From an uncultured Bacteroidales bacterium (GTDB lineage Bacteria; Bacteroidota; Bacteroidia; Bacteroidales; UBA932), in assembly GCA_900318355.1 (NCBI GenBank), contig ONKE01000065.1:1-64000 (forward strand): a stretch of 64,000 bases of DNA. Reading direction: 5' to 3'. Below, piece by piece: positions 1 to 7,733 of the stretch (position 1 is its first letter; the number at the start of each line of letters is the position of its first letter). The notes under the pieces are model-generated. The model did no database searches. It was not told the origin of the DNA and was given only the letters and a program-made list of their open reading frames with translations. The translations under genes and the position numbers were made by a program.

Positions 1-646
1 CGTCCTTCGGAAGTTCGAAGTAGAAATAAACCTCCATGCGGCGGTCGTGGGTGTGGGCCGGCATGGTGTTCCAGGTGCTGCCCGGAGAGAGTTCGGTCAT
101 GCCCATCTGAAGCTGGCAGCAAGGCACTACTTCCTTGACCAGCAGGCGGTTGATTGTGCGTTCGTTGCTTTCCTCGAGGCTGCCGAGATGCATCACCACG
201 GCGTCTTTCTTGCTCACCTTCTTGACGCCGGTCTCCCTGTGGGCGGTGGCGCTGCAGAAGTAGAAATGGGCGGGCTTGGACCCTTCGTCGCTCTTGAAAG
301 TGACGTGGCGGTTGCCGCGGCCGACGTAAATGGCCTCTTTGTAGTCGATATGATATTCTTCTTCGCCTACGACGACGGTTCCGGCGCCACCGACGTTGAT
401 GATGCCGAGCTCGCGGCGCTGGGTGAAGTAGTCGCTGCGGAGGATTTCCGGAGGGGTGAGCACAAGGGCTTCCTTCACGGGTACGGCACCACCGGCGATG
501 ATACGGTCGAACATGGAATAGACCATGTTGATTTCGTCGGGAACCATCACGTTCTCAACGAGATACTCTTTGCGCAGGCGCTCCGTGTCGTAATGCTTGG
601 CGTCGACATTGCTGGACGCCTGACGGACAGTACAATTGATTTTCAT
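1..646 (-). CDS. kduI: 5-dehydro-4-deoxy-D-glucuronate isomerase (partial, 3' end outside window)
   Basis: KduI isomerises 5-keto-4-deoxyuronate, released from unsaturated uronides, to 3-deoxy-glycero-2,5-hexodiulosonate in the cytoplasm. The N-terminus reads MKINCTVRQASSNVDAKHYD and continues with YLVENVMVPDEINMVYSMFDR and the cupin-type stretch around MPAHTHDRRMEVYFYFELP, which carries the metal-binding His residues typical of the family. The gene runs off the left edge after about 215 codons of an expected 280. It is the last visible gene of the kdgK-eda-kduD-kduI series, about 70 bp after kduD. Its leader holds three tandem 19-bp repeats, the last of which contains its start codon. Identification is strong; only the length is uncertain. 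Confidence 0.95.
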   Translation of the reverse strand, partial: MKINCTVRQASSNVDAKHYDTERLRKEYLVENVMVPDEINMVYSMFDRIIAGGAVPVKEALVLTPPEILRSDYFTQRRELGIINVGGAGTVVVGEEEYHIDYKEAIYVGRGNRHVTFKSDEGSKPAHFYFCSATAHRETGVKKVSKKDAVVMHLGSLEESNERTINRLLVKEVVPCCQLQMGMTELSPGSTWNTMPAHTHDRRMEVYFYFELPKD

Positions 647-698
647 AACTCTGTCATTCTTTCATAACTTTGTCATTCATTCATAACTCTGTCATTCT
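642..698. repeat. Three tandem 19-bp repeats spanning the kduI start codon
   Basis: Units lie at 642-660, 661-679 and 680-698; the outer two are identical and the middle one differs at two positions. The unit on the plus strand is TTCATAACTCTGTCATTCT. The kduI ATG (646-644) lies in the first unit, so potential start codons are triplicated, each in another frame because the period is 19. The third unit runs directly into the dispersed repeat at 691-717. Confidence 0.85.
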
Positions 699-717
699 GA
701 GCGAAGCGAAGAATCTA
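691..717 (+). repeat. Dispersed 27-28 bp repeat, copy 1
   Basis: GTCATTCTGAGCG followed by AAGCGAAGAATCTA (27 bp with one G shared). It abuts the kduD stop codon, supplying its last three bases (cta, TAG on the minus strand). The same sequence, with one extra variable base, recurs at 2204-2231 and 31866-31893 on the opposite strand. Confidence 0.9.
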
Positions 718-1518
718 TTTCGGCTGCTTGCCGATATACGCCAGTATACCGCCGTCGACATAGAGGATGTGACCGTTGACGGCGTCGGAAGCGTGCGAAG
801 CCAGGAACACGGCCGGGCCGCCGAGTTCGGACGGATCGAGCCAACGGCCGGCAGGGGTCTTGGCGCAGATGAAGCTGTCGAAAGGATGACGGCTGCCGTC
901 GGGCTGGATCTCGCGCAGAGGGGCCGTCTGGGGCGTTGCGATGTAGCCGGGGCCGAGACCGTTGCACTGGATGTTGTATTCGCCGTATTCGGAGCAGATA
1001 TTGCGCGTGAGCATCTTCAGGCCGCCCTTTGCAGCAGCGTAGGCGGAGACGGTCTCACGGCCGAGCTCCGACATCATCGAGCAGATGTTGATGATCTTGC
1101 CCTCGCGACGGGCCATCATCTCGGGAAGGACGGCGCTCGAAACGATGAACGGAGCCACCAGGTCGACGTCGATGACCTGCTGGAAATCCTTGCGCGCCAT
1201 CTCGTGCATGGGGATGCGCTTGATGATGCCGGCGTTGTTGACGAGGATGTCGATGGGGCCTACCTCGGTGTGGATGGTGTCGACAAGGGCTTTGACGGCC
1301 TTTTCGTCGGTCACGTCGCAAACGTAGCCGTGAACGTTTTCAATACCGGCCTCCTTGTAGTTCTCAAGGCCGCGCTCCAGGGCTGCCTCGTTGATGTCGT
1401 TAAAAATGATATTGTCGACGCCTGCCGCTACGAAGGCTTTGGCAATATTGAATCCAATGCCGTAGGAAGCACCTGTGATCCAGGCATTTTTACCTTTGAG
1501 TGAGAAAAGATCTGTCAT
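715..1518 (-). CDS. kduD: 2-dehydro-3-deoxy-D-gluconate 5-dehydrogenase (SDR family)
   Basis: A 267-residue classical short-chain dehydrogenase. The cofactor motif TGASYGIG is at about residues 16-23, NNAG at about 93-96, the catalytic Ser near ICSMMSE, and the YxxxK pair in SAYAAAKGG. KduD interconverts 3-deoxy-hexodiulosonate and 2-keto-3-deoxygluconate with NAD(H). Gluconate 5-dehydrogenases are very similar, but the neighbours kduI, eda and kdgK favour KduD. It starts 8 bp after the eda stop codon and is probably cotranscribed with it. The stop codon is formed by the edge of a dispersed repeat. Confidence 0.9.
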   Translation of the reverse strand: MTDLFSLKGKNAWITGASYGIGFNIAKAFVAAGVDNIIFNDINEAALERGLENYKEAGIENVHGYVCDVTDEKAVKALVDTIHTEVGPIDILVNNAGIIKRIPMHEMARKDFQQVIDVDLVAPFIVSSAVLPEMMARREGKIINICSMMSELGRETVSAYAAAKGGLKMLTRNICSEYGEYNIQCNGLGPGYIATPQTAPLREIQPDGSRHPFDSFICAKTPAGRWLDPSELGGPAVFLASHASDAVNGHILYVDGGILAYIGKQPK

Positions 1519-1526
1519 AACTGTAT

Positions 1527-2189
1527 CTATTTTTTAAACCATTCGAGAGATTTGCGGCACAATTCGGAGATTGAGGTCCAGTCACCGGCGGCAACAACGG
1601 CCTTGGGGAAGAGTTTCGAGCCCATGCCCACGGCTGTCACGCCGGATTTGGCCCAGGCCGAGAGATTTTCCTCCGTAGGCTCCACGGCGCCCGTGCACAT
1701 GATCATTGCCCAGGGCAGCGGGGCGAGGACGTTCTTGACGAAGGCGGGACCGCCCACGGTGCCGGCCGGGAAGACCTTGACCAGGTCGCAACCGAGTTCC
1801 ATGGCGCGGACGATTTCACTGACGGTGCCGCAACCCGGGCTGTAGGGCACTCCACGGCGGTTGCACAGCGGCGCGACCTCGGCTGCAAGGCAGGGCGATA
1901 CGATGAAATCGGCACCCATCTGGAGGTATATCGCGGCGGTCGGGGCATCGAGGATGGTACCGGCGCCAAGGGCCATTTCTGGGCACTCGGCACGCACGAA
2001 GGCGATCAGCTCTTCGAACACTTTGGAAGCGCCGTCGCCGCGGTTGGTGAATTCGAAGGCGCGGATACCGCCGTCATAGCAGGCCTTGACCACCTTCTTG
2101 GTTATTTCGACATCGGCATTGTAGAACACCGGGACGATGCCGGTGGAGCGGATGAGGCCGATGGTGTCTATTTTTTTGAATTTCGACAT
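1527..2189 (-). CDS. eda: 2-dehydro-3-deoxy-phosphogluconate (KDPG) aldolase
   Basis: A 220-residue class I aldolase of the KDPG/KHG family. The Schiff-base lysine lies in CDLVKVFPAG, and the family features GIRAFEFTNRG, GAGTILD and DFIVSPC are present. It cleaves KDPG to pyruvate and glyceraldehyde-3-phosphate, the last step of uronate degradation. It lies between kdgK (upstream) and kduD (downstream). A copy of the dispersed repeat fills the gap to kdgK. Length matches the family. Confidence 0.95.
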   Translation of the reverse strand: MSKFKKIDTIGLIRSTGIVPVFYNADVEITKKVVKACYDGGIRAFEFTNRGDGASKVFEELIAFVRAECPEMALGAGTILDAPTAAIYLQMGADFIVSPCLAAEVAPLCNRRGVPYSPGCGTVSEIVRAMELGCDLVKVFPAGTVGGPAFVKNVLAPLPWAMIMCTGAVEPTEENLSAWAKSGVTAVGMGSKLFPKAVVAAGDWTSISELCRKSLEWFKK

Positions 2190-2203
2190 TGTTGACTGGG
2201 TTT

Positions 2204-2231
2204 TAGATTCTTCGCTTACGCTCAGAATGAC
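2204..2231 (-). repeat. Dispersed 27-28 bp repeat, copy 2
   Basis: The minus strand reads GTCATTCTGAGCGTAAGCG then AAGAATCTA. It occupies most of the 48-bp gap between the kdgK stop and the eda start. It differs from the other copies only at the position after GAGCG. Confidence 0.9.
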
Positions 2232-2237
2232 AAGTGT

Positions 2238-3275
2238 TTAGCGGGAGACGCGACCACTGCCGCCGCCGGCGATAAGCCCCTCGACCTCGGAGACGGTGAC
2301 GCGGTTGTAGTCGCCGGGGATGGTGTGTTTGAGGCAGGATGCGGCCGCTGCGAATTCGATGGCCTGCTGGTCGTTGTCGTAGGCAATCAGGCCGTAGAGG
2401 AGACCACCCATGAAGGAGTCGCCGCCGCCGACGCGGTCGACGATGTGGGTGATGTCGTAACGACGGCTTTGCCAGAGGGTCTTGCCATCGTAGAGGACGC
2501 CGCCCCATGTGTTGTGGTTGGCGTTGATGGAGCCGCGCAGGGTCACCGCGACCTTCTTGCAGCGCGGGAACTTCTGCATCAGCTGGCGGCATACGCTCTC
2601 GAAACGGGTCTGGTCGATTTCGCCGCCTGTATTTTCAGCGTCGAATCCTTCCGGCTTGATACCGAATTCCTTTTCGGCGTCTTCCTCGTTGCCGAGGATA
2701 AGGTCGCAGCCTTCCACCAGGGCCGGCATCACTTCGGCGGCCGTCTTGCCGTATTTCCAGAGTTTCTTGCGGTAGTTGAGGTCGCATGACACCTTGACAC
2801 CCAGTTCGTTGGCTACCTTGATGGCCTCCAGGCAGGCGTCTGCGGCACCCTGGCTCAGGGCCGGGGTGATGCCAGTCCAATGGAACCAGTCGGCTCCCTG
2901 AAGCACCTTGTACCAGTCCACCATTCCGGGCTTGATCTCGCTGATTGCGGAATGAGCACGGTCGTAGACAACCTTGCTGCCGCGCGCGACGGCACCTGTC
3001 TCAAGATAATAGATGCCGACGCGGTCGCCGCCGTAGACGATGCTGCGGGTGTCGACGCCAAGGCCGCGGAGCTCCGCGACGCACATGTCGGCGATATCGT
3101 TTTTGGGAAGTCGGGTAACAAAGTGGGCGTCAATGCCATAATTGGCCAGAGACACGGCCACATTGGCCTCGCCGCCGCCGAACGTCGCCTCGAAAGTATG
3201 GGCCTGCGAGAAACGCAGGTATCCCGGGGTGGCGAGCCGGAGCATGACTTCGCCGAAAGTAACAACTTTTGCCAT
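2238..3275 (-). CDS. kdgK: 2-keto-3-deoxygluconate kinase (PfkB family)
   Basis: A 345-residue PfkB-family sugar kinase: N-terminal MAKVVTFGEVMLRLATPGY, the substrate-binding GGGEANVAVSLANYG, and the C-terminal signature DRVGGGDSFMGGLLYG with the catalytic Asp. KdgK phosphorylates 2-keto-3-deoxygluconate at C6, feeding Eda. I start at the ATG at 3275 rather than the one 21 bp upstream, because a TAnnTTTG box (3294-3301) overlaps the upstream ATG and MAKVV matches usual family starts. It lies between the ExuT-like transporter and eda. Confidence 0.93.
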   Translation of the reverse strand: MAKVVTFGEVMLRLATPGYLRFSQAHTFEATFGGGEANVAVSLANYGIDAHFVTRLPKNDIADMCVAELRGLGVDTRSIVYGGDRVGIYYLETGAVARGSKVVYDRAHSAISEIKPGMVDWYKVLQGADWFHWTGITPALSQGAADACLEAIKVANELGVKVSCDLNYRKKLWKYGKTAAEVMPALVEGCDLILGNEEDAEKEFGIKPEGFDAENTGGEIDQTRFESVCRQLMQKFPRCKKVAVTLRGSINANHNTWGGVLYDGKTLWQSRRYDITHIVDRVGGGDSFMGGLLYGLIAYDNDQQAIEFAAAASCLKHTIPGDYNRVTVSEVEGLIAGGGSGRVSR

Positions 3276-3293
3276 ATCTGTTTGTTTATCTTG

Positions 3294-3301
3294 CAAAGTT
3301 A
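3294..3301 (-). promoter_or_regulatory. Candidate -7 box (TAACTTTG) for kdgK-eda-kduD-kduI
   Basis: TAACTTTG on the minus strand fits the Bacteroidota -7 consensus TAnnTTTG and ends 18 bp before the chosen kdgK ATG. I see no good -33 TTTG, so this is moderate evidence for an internal promoter after the transporter gene. Confidence 0.45.
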
Positions 3302-3318
3302 GTGAATAAAATCCGCTT

Positions 3319-4773
3319 CTAGACCTCTACGGGCTTATATTTGGGCACGAGGCTCTTCATGATGATCCAGGCGATCAGGTAGGCCAGACCGCAGTAGCAG
3401 AAGATGATGAAGTAGCCTGCGGGCTTGCCTTCGAAGCCCATGAAACGGAAGGCGGAACCGGCATTTTCAGCATAGGTGAAGAGGTTGCCTGCGACCTTCT
3501 GGATGATCATGGAACCGAGACCTCCGGCCATGGCGCCGATGCCCGTAATGGAAGCGATGGTGCTCTTGGGGAACATGTCGCCGACGGTGGAGAAGATGTT
3601 GGCCGACCAGGACTGATGGGCCGCTCCGGCGATACCGATGAGGATGGCCGGCCACCATGGGCTGCCGGTCGCGATGCCCAGTGGCTGGGCCGCAAGGGCG
3701 ACCAGCGGGAAGAAGGCGAATATCAGCATGGAGAGCATACGGCCGTTGTAGGGGTTCATGCCGCGTTTGTCGACGAACAGGCGCGGCAGGTAGCCTCCGA
3801 AGAGGGAAATCACCGTCACAATGGCGTAGAGCGTGAAAATCAAGCCCTGGCCGAGGCCGGAAGATGCGGGAGCGCTGAACTGGTCCTGGAAGTAGGCGGG
3901 AGCCCAGAAGAGGAAGAACCACCATACGCCGTCGGTGAAGAATTTGCCGAAGAAGAAGGACCAAGTCTGCTTGTATTTGAAGCACTGGATGAAGGGGATG
4001 GACTTCTCCTTGGCGATTTCAGCCTTGGCTGCGGCCTCTTCGGCGTCGTCCTGATGGATGTATTCCAACTCGGCTTCGCTGACGTGTTTGCTGTTTTCGG
4101 GCTTGTCATACATGAACTGCCAGAAGAACATCCAGATGAATCCCAGGCCGCCGATGATGATGAAGGCCCACTCCCAGCCGAAAGCCTTGGCAAGCGGCGG
4201 GATGGTCAGCGGAGCGGCGAGAGCGCCCACGGAGGCACCTGCATTGAAGATGGACGTCGCGAATGCGCGGTCTTTCTTGGGGAAATATTCGGCCGTAGTC
4301 TTGATGGCCGCCGGGAAGTTGCCCGCCTCGCCAAGGGCCAGGATGCCGCGGCAGAGCAGGAACAGGTAGACCGACGTCGTGGATATCGCAAGGGCTACAT
4401 TGGAACCGGCCTCAACGGCCCTCAAGGCCGCTACGGAATCGATTCCGGGCACAATGGCGGCGGTGGCCCAGCCGCATGCGGCATGCATGACGGCACCGGC
4501 CGACCATACGCCGATGGCGATGAGGTAGCCCTTCTTGGTGCCCATCCAGTCGACGAATTTTCCGGCGAAGAGGCACGCGATGGCGTAAAAAATTGAGAAT
4601 AAGGATGTTATCGTGCCATAGTCAGCATCAGTCCAATGGAACTCGGGAGCGATGAACTCCTTGTAGGTCAGCGAAAGGACCTGACGGTCGAGGTAGTTGA
4701 CGGTCGTGGCGACAAAGAGCAGGGTGCAAATCCACCACCGCCAGTTGGTCATCAGTTTCTTTTGGGTTGACAT
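3319..4773 (-). CDS. exuT: Hexuronate MFS transporter (ExuT/anion:cation symporter type)
   Basis: A 484-residue major facilitator protein with about 12 hydrophobic segments. The N-terminal region reads WRWWICTLLFVATTVNYLDRQVLS, and the family signature GEAGNFPAAIKTTAEYFPKKDRA follows, as in ExuT and related ACS-family symporters. It likely imports galacturonate or glucuronate across the inner membrane. It sits between uxaB (9 bp upstream) and kdgK, all on the minus strand, which supports a uronate substrate. Exact specificity (galacturonate, glucuronate or unsaturated uronide) cannot be read from the sequence. Confidence 0.85.
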   Translation of the reverse strand: MSTQKKLMTNWRWWICTLLFVATTVNYLDRQVLSLTYKEFIAPEFHWTDADYGTITSLFSIFYAIACLFAGKFVDWMGTKKGYLIAIGVWSAGAVMHAACGWATAAIVPGIDSVAALRAVEAGSNVALAISTTSVYLFLLCRGILALGEAGNFPAAIKTTAEYFPKKDRAFATSIFNAGASVGALAAPLTIPPLAKAFGWEWAFIIIGGLGFIWMFFWQFMYDKPENSKHVSEAELEYIHQDDAEEAAAKAEIAKEKSIPFIQCFKYKQTWSFFFGKFFTDGVWWFFLFWAPAYFQDQFSAPASSGLGQGLIFTLYAIVTVISLFGGYLPRLFVDKRGMNPYNGRMLSMLIFAFFPLVALAAQPLGIATGSPWWPAILIGIAGAAHQSWSANIFSTVGDMFPKSTIASITGIGAMAGGLGSMIIQKVAGNLFTYAENAGSAFRFMGFEGKPAGYFIIFCYCGLAYLIAWIIMKSLVPKYKPVEV

Positions 4774-4781
4774 ATTCCGGA

Positions 4782-6224
4782 TTATTTAATTATCGATTTG
4801 ACGGCGGCACGCATGCCGGAGGTCTGGATGAGGGCCAGGTCGGCGCAGAGGAGGTCGGTCAGGCCGGGGATGGCGTTGAGGTCTTCGCCCCAGATGAAGT
4901 CGTCGGCAAGGACGCCTACGGCAACCTTGCGGACGTCGCCGGTGGCCCAGAGGCTCTTCAAGAGGTCGATAATCTTCGGGTCGTCGTTGGGAACGATTTC
5001 GTCGTTGCCCCGCTTGCCGCCCTTGTAGTAGGTGCAGATGGCAGCCAGGCCGAGTACTATGCCCTGGGGAAGTTCGCCCTTGCGCTCGAGATAGGTCTTA
5101 AGTCCGGGCAGGTCGCGGGTCTTGAACTTCGGGAAGGAGTTGAGCATGATGGAGGTTACGAAGTGCTTGACGAAAGGATTGCGGAAACGCTCCATGACGT
5201 CGTCGGCGAACTTGCGGAGCTCGGCTTCGGGCAGGTTCAGCGTGGGAAGGAACTCTTCGTACATGACCTTGCGGACGAACGGACCCACTTCAGGGTCTTC
5301 GCAGCACTGCTTGACGGTGTCGAGGCCGCTGAGGTAGCCGACGGGCGACAGGACGGTGTGGGGACCGTTGAGGAGGGTAACCTTGCGCTCGTGGTAAGGA
5401 GCCTCGGAAGGGACGAACAGGACGTTGAGGCCGGCCTTGTCGGCAGGGAACTCCGCGGCGACTTCCTTCGGGGCCTCGATGACCCAGAGGTGGAAGATTT
5501 CGGCCTTGTCGAGAAGATGGTCGTCATAGCCGACGCGCTCGCAGAGCTGGGCGGCGGTGTCGCGGGGATAGCCCGGAACGATGCGGTCGACCAGGGTGCT
5601 GTAGACGCCGCAGGCAGTCTCAAACCACTGTGCGAAAGCAGGCTCCAGCTGCCAGAGGTCGATATACTGGCGGATGCATTCCTTGAGATGCTTGCCGTTT
5701 TCGAAGATCAGCTCGCAAGGGAAGATGATAAGGCCCTTGTCGGCGGCGGCGCCGAAATGCTGCCAGCGGTGGTAGAGGAGCTGGGTGAGCTTGCCGGGAT
5801 AGGACGATGCCGGGGCGTCGGTCAGCTTGCAGGCCGGGTCGAATGCGATGCCGGCTTCGGTGGTGTTGGAAATCACGAAGCGGATTTCCGGCTGCTCGGC
5901 CAGGGCAAGGTAAGATGCAAAATCCTCGTAGGGGTTGATGCCGCGGGAAATCACGTCGATAAGGTCGACGCTGTCGATGGGCTCGCCACCCTGAAGTCCT
6001 TGAAGATTAAGATGATATAGACCGTCCTGCTCGTTAAGCCATCCGACCATGCCCTTTTCGATGGGCTGGACGACGACGACGGATCCGTTGAAATCGGTTT
6101 TCTGGTTGGTCTTCCAGATAATCCACTCGATGAAAGCGCGGAGGAAATTGCCTTCTCCGAACTGGATTACTTTCTCGGTGTAACGCTTCGCCTGAGGTGC
6201 GCTCTTTCTGCTGAGTCTTTCCAT
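4782..6224 (-). CDS. uxaB: Tagaturonate reductase (mannitol dehydrogenase family)
   Basis: A 480-residue polyol/uronate dehydrogenase. The N-terminal dinucleotide region is VIQFGEGNFLRAFIEWII, followed by the SNTTEAGIAF and YPGKLTQLLYHRW stretches typical of UxaB. UxaB reduces tagaturonate to altronate with NADH. The next gene upstream, uxaA, dehydrates altronate to KDG, which agrees with UxaB rather than fructuronate reductase UxuB. The isomerase gene uxaC, needed to make tagaturonate, is not in the window. Confidence 0.92.
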   Translation of the reverse strand: MERLSRKSAPQAKRYTEKVIQFGEGNFLRAFIEWIIWKTNQKTDFNGSVVVVQPIEKGMVGWLNEQDGLYHLNLQGLQGGEPIDSVDLIDVISRGINPYEDFASYLALAEQPEIRFVISNTTEAGIAFDPACKLTDAPASSYPGKLTQLLYHRWQHFGAAADKGLIIFPCELIFENGKHLKECIRQYIDLWQLEPAFAQWFETACGVYSTLVDRIVPGYPRDTAAQLCERVGYDDHLLDKAEIFHLWVIEAPKEVAAEFPADKAGLNVLFVPSEAPYHERKVTLLNGPHTVLSPVGYLSGLDTVKQCCEDPEVGPFVRKVMYEEFLPTLNLPEAELRKFADDVMERFRNPFVKHFVTSIMLNSFPKFKTRDLPGLKTYLERKGELPQGIVLGLAAICTYYKGGKRGNDEIVPNDDPKIIDLLKSLWATGDVRKVAVGVLADDFIWGEDLNAIPGLTDLLCADLALIQTSGMRAAVKSIIK

Positions 6225-6254
6225 GTAATAATTAATTATGTGATTTATAAATAT

Positions 6255-7733
6255 TTACAATGTTACTCCAGATTTGAATATGGCTATTTCGCGGAAGCCG
6301 TTTTTCTCGTTGTTTACCGGCGAGCCCGACGCGGCTGCGAGCACGAACTCGATGAAGCGCTGCGCGACCGTGTCCATGGCTTCGCCCTGGGCGAGGACGC
6401 CGGCATTGAAGTCTATCCAACCCGGCTTGCCTTCGGCCAGAGGGGTGTTGGTGGATATTTTCATCGTGGGGACGAAACTTCCGAAGGGGGTGCCGCGGCC
6501 TGTTGTGAAAAGGACTATCTGGCATCCGGACGCCGCAAGGGCGGTGGAGGCGACGAGGTCGTTGCCGGGAGCGCTGAGCAGGTTTAAGCCCTTGACGCTG
6601 AGGCGGTCGCCATAGCCGAGAACGCCGCGCACGATGCTCTTGCCGCATTTCTGCGTGCAGCCGAGGCTCTTTTCCTCGAGGGTGGAGATGCCGCCGGCCT
6701 TGTTGCCCGGGGAAGGGTTTTCGTAGACGGGCATGCCCTGGCGAATGAAGTATTCCTTGAAGTCGTTGATAAGGCGGACGGTGGCGTCGAAGGTGGCCTT
6801 GTCCTGGCAACGGTTCATCAGGATGGTTTCGGCGCCGAACATTTCGGGGACTTCGGTGAGGACCGTGGTGCCGCCCTGGGCTACGATCCAGTCGGAGAAG
6901 ACGCCCAGGAGAGGGTTGGCCGTTATGCCGGAAAGGCCGTCGGAACCGCCGCATTTAAGGCCGACACGCAGCTCGCTCACAGGTACTTCCACCCTGCGGT
7001 CCTGGGCTGCGGCGGCGAAGATTTCGCGCAGCTGCTGAAGGCCGTATTCGACCTCGTCGCCCACTTTCTGGCAGGCGAACATGCGCACGCGGGTGGCCTC
7101 AACGGGGCCGACGAGTTCGCGGAAAGCGTCGAGCTGGTTGTTTTCGCAGCCGAGGCTGACGACGAGCACGCCGCCGGCGTTGGGATGATGGACCATGTCG
7201 GCGAGGATGCGACGGGTGTTTTCATGGTCGTCGCCAAGCTGGGAGCAGCCGTAGTTGTGGGGGAATGCGACGATGGCGTCGACGGAACCTTCGCGACCGG
7301 CGATTTCGGCCTTGAAACGGCTGACAATCTGCTCGCAGATGCCGTTGACGCAGCCCACGGTGGGGATGACCCATATCTGGTTGCGGACGCCCACCTGACC
7401 GTCGCCACGGCGGAAACCCATGAACGTGCGGCGGACCGTCGAAGGGGCGATTTCCACCAGCGCGGGGTCGTAACGATAGTCCAGAAGGCCTTCCAGATTG
7501 GTTTTTATGCAGGAATGGTCGACCTTCGTGCCGGCCGCCGCATAGCGTGTCAGATGCCCTATCGGGAACCCGTATTTAATTATGTTTTCTCCCTCACGCG
7601 CGTCCTTGAGAAGGATCTTATGACCGCGGGGGATGTCTTCCAGGAGGGTGACACCAAGGACATTTTCGCCTTTGGAAAGGTCCTGCAGGGCGACGGCTAC
7701 ATTGTCGTCGGGGTTGATTTGGATGAATTTCAT
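6255..7733 (-). CDS. uxaA: Altronate dehydratase
   Basis: A 492-residue altronate hydrolase with an N-terminal SAF-like domain (MKFIQINPDDNVAVALQDL to about residue 95) and the UxaA C-terminal domain, seen in GFRRGDGQVGVRNQIWVIPTVGCVN, LKCGGSDGLSGITANPLLG and GNKAGGISTLEEKSLGC. It converts altronate to 2-keto-3-deoxygluconate, feeding KdgK. Its ATG overlaps the dnaE stop codon (ATGA), so it may be translated from the dnaE message. It is followed after about 30 bp by uxaB. Confidence 0.93.
   Translation of the reverse strand: MKFIQINPDDNVAVALQDLSKGENVLGVTLLEDIPRGHKILLKDAREGENIIKYGFPIGHLTRYAAAGTKVDHSCIKTNLEGLLDYRYDPALVEIAPSTVRRTFMGFRRGDGQVGVRNQIWVIPTVGCVNGICEQIVSRFKAEIAGREGSVDAIVAFPHNYGCSQLGDDHENTRRILADMVHHPNAGGVLVVSLGCENNQLDAFRELVGPVEATRVRMFACQKVGDEVEYGLQQLREIFAAAAQDRRVEVPVSELRVGLKCGGSDGLSGITANPLLGVFSDWIVAQGGTTVLTEVPEMFGAETILMNRCQDKATFDATVRLINDFKEYFIRQGMPVYENPSPGNKAGGISTLEEKSLGCTQKCGKSIVRGVLGYGDRLSVKGLNLLSAPGNDLVASTALAASGCQIVLFTTGRGTPFGSFVPTMKISTNTPLAEGKPGWIDFNAGVLAQGEAMDTVAQRFIEFVLAAASGSPVNNEKNGFREIAIFKSGVTL

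Noticed and set aside
642..698. The tandem 19-bp units as a CRISPR array
   Set aside because: The units are contiguous with no spacers, and no cas genes are nearby.
4767..6020. A 417-codon plus-strand frame opposite uxaB
   Set aside because: Mirror of the uxaB coding sequence; no domain, and the flanking genes are on the minus strand.
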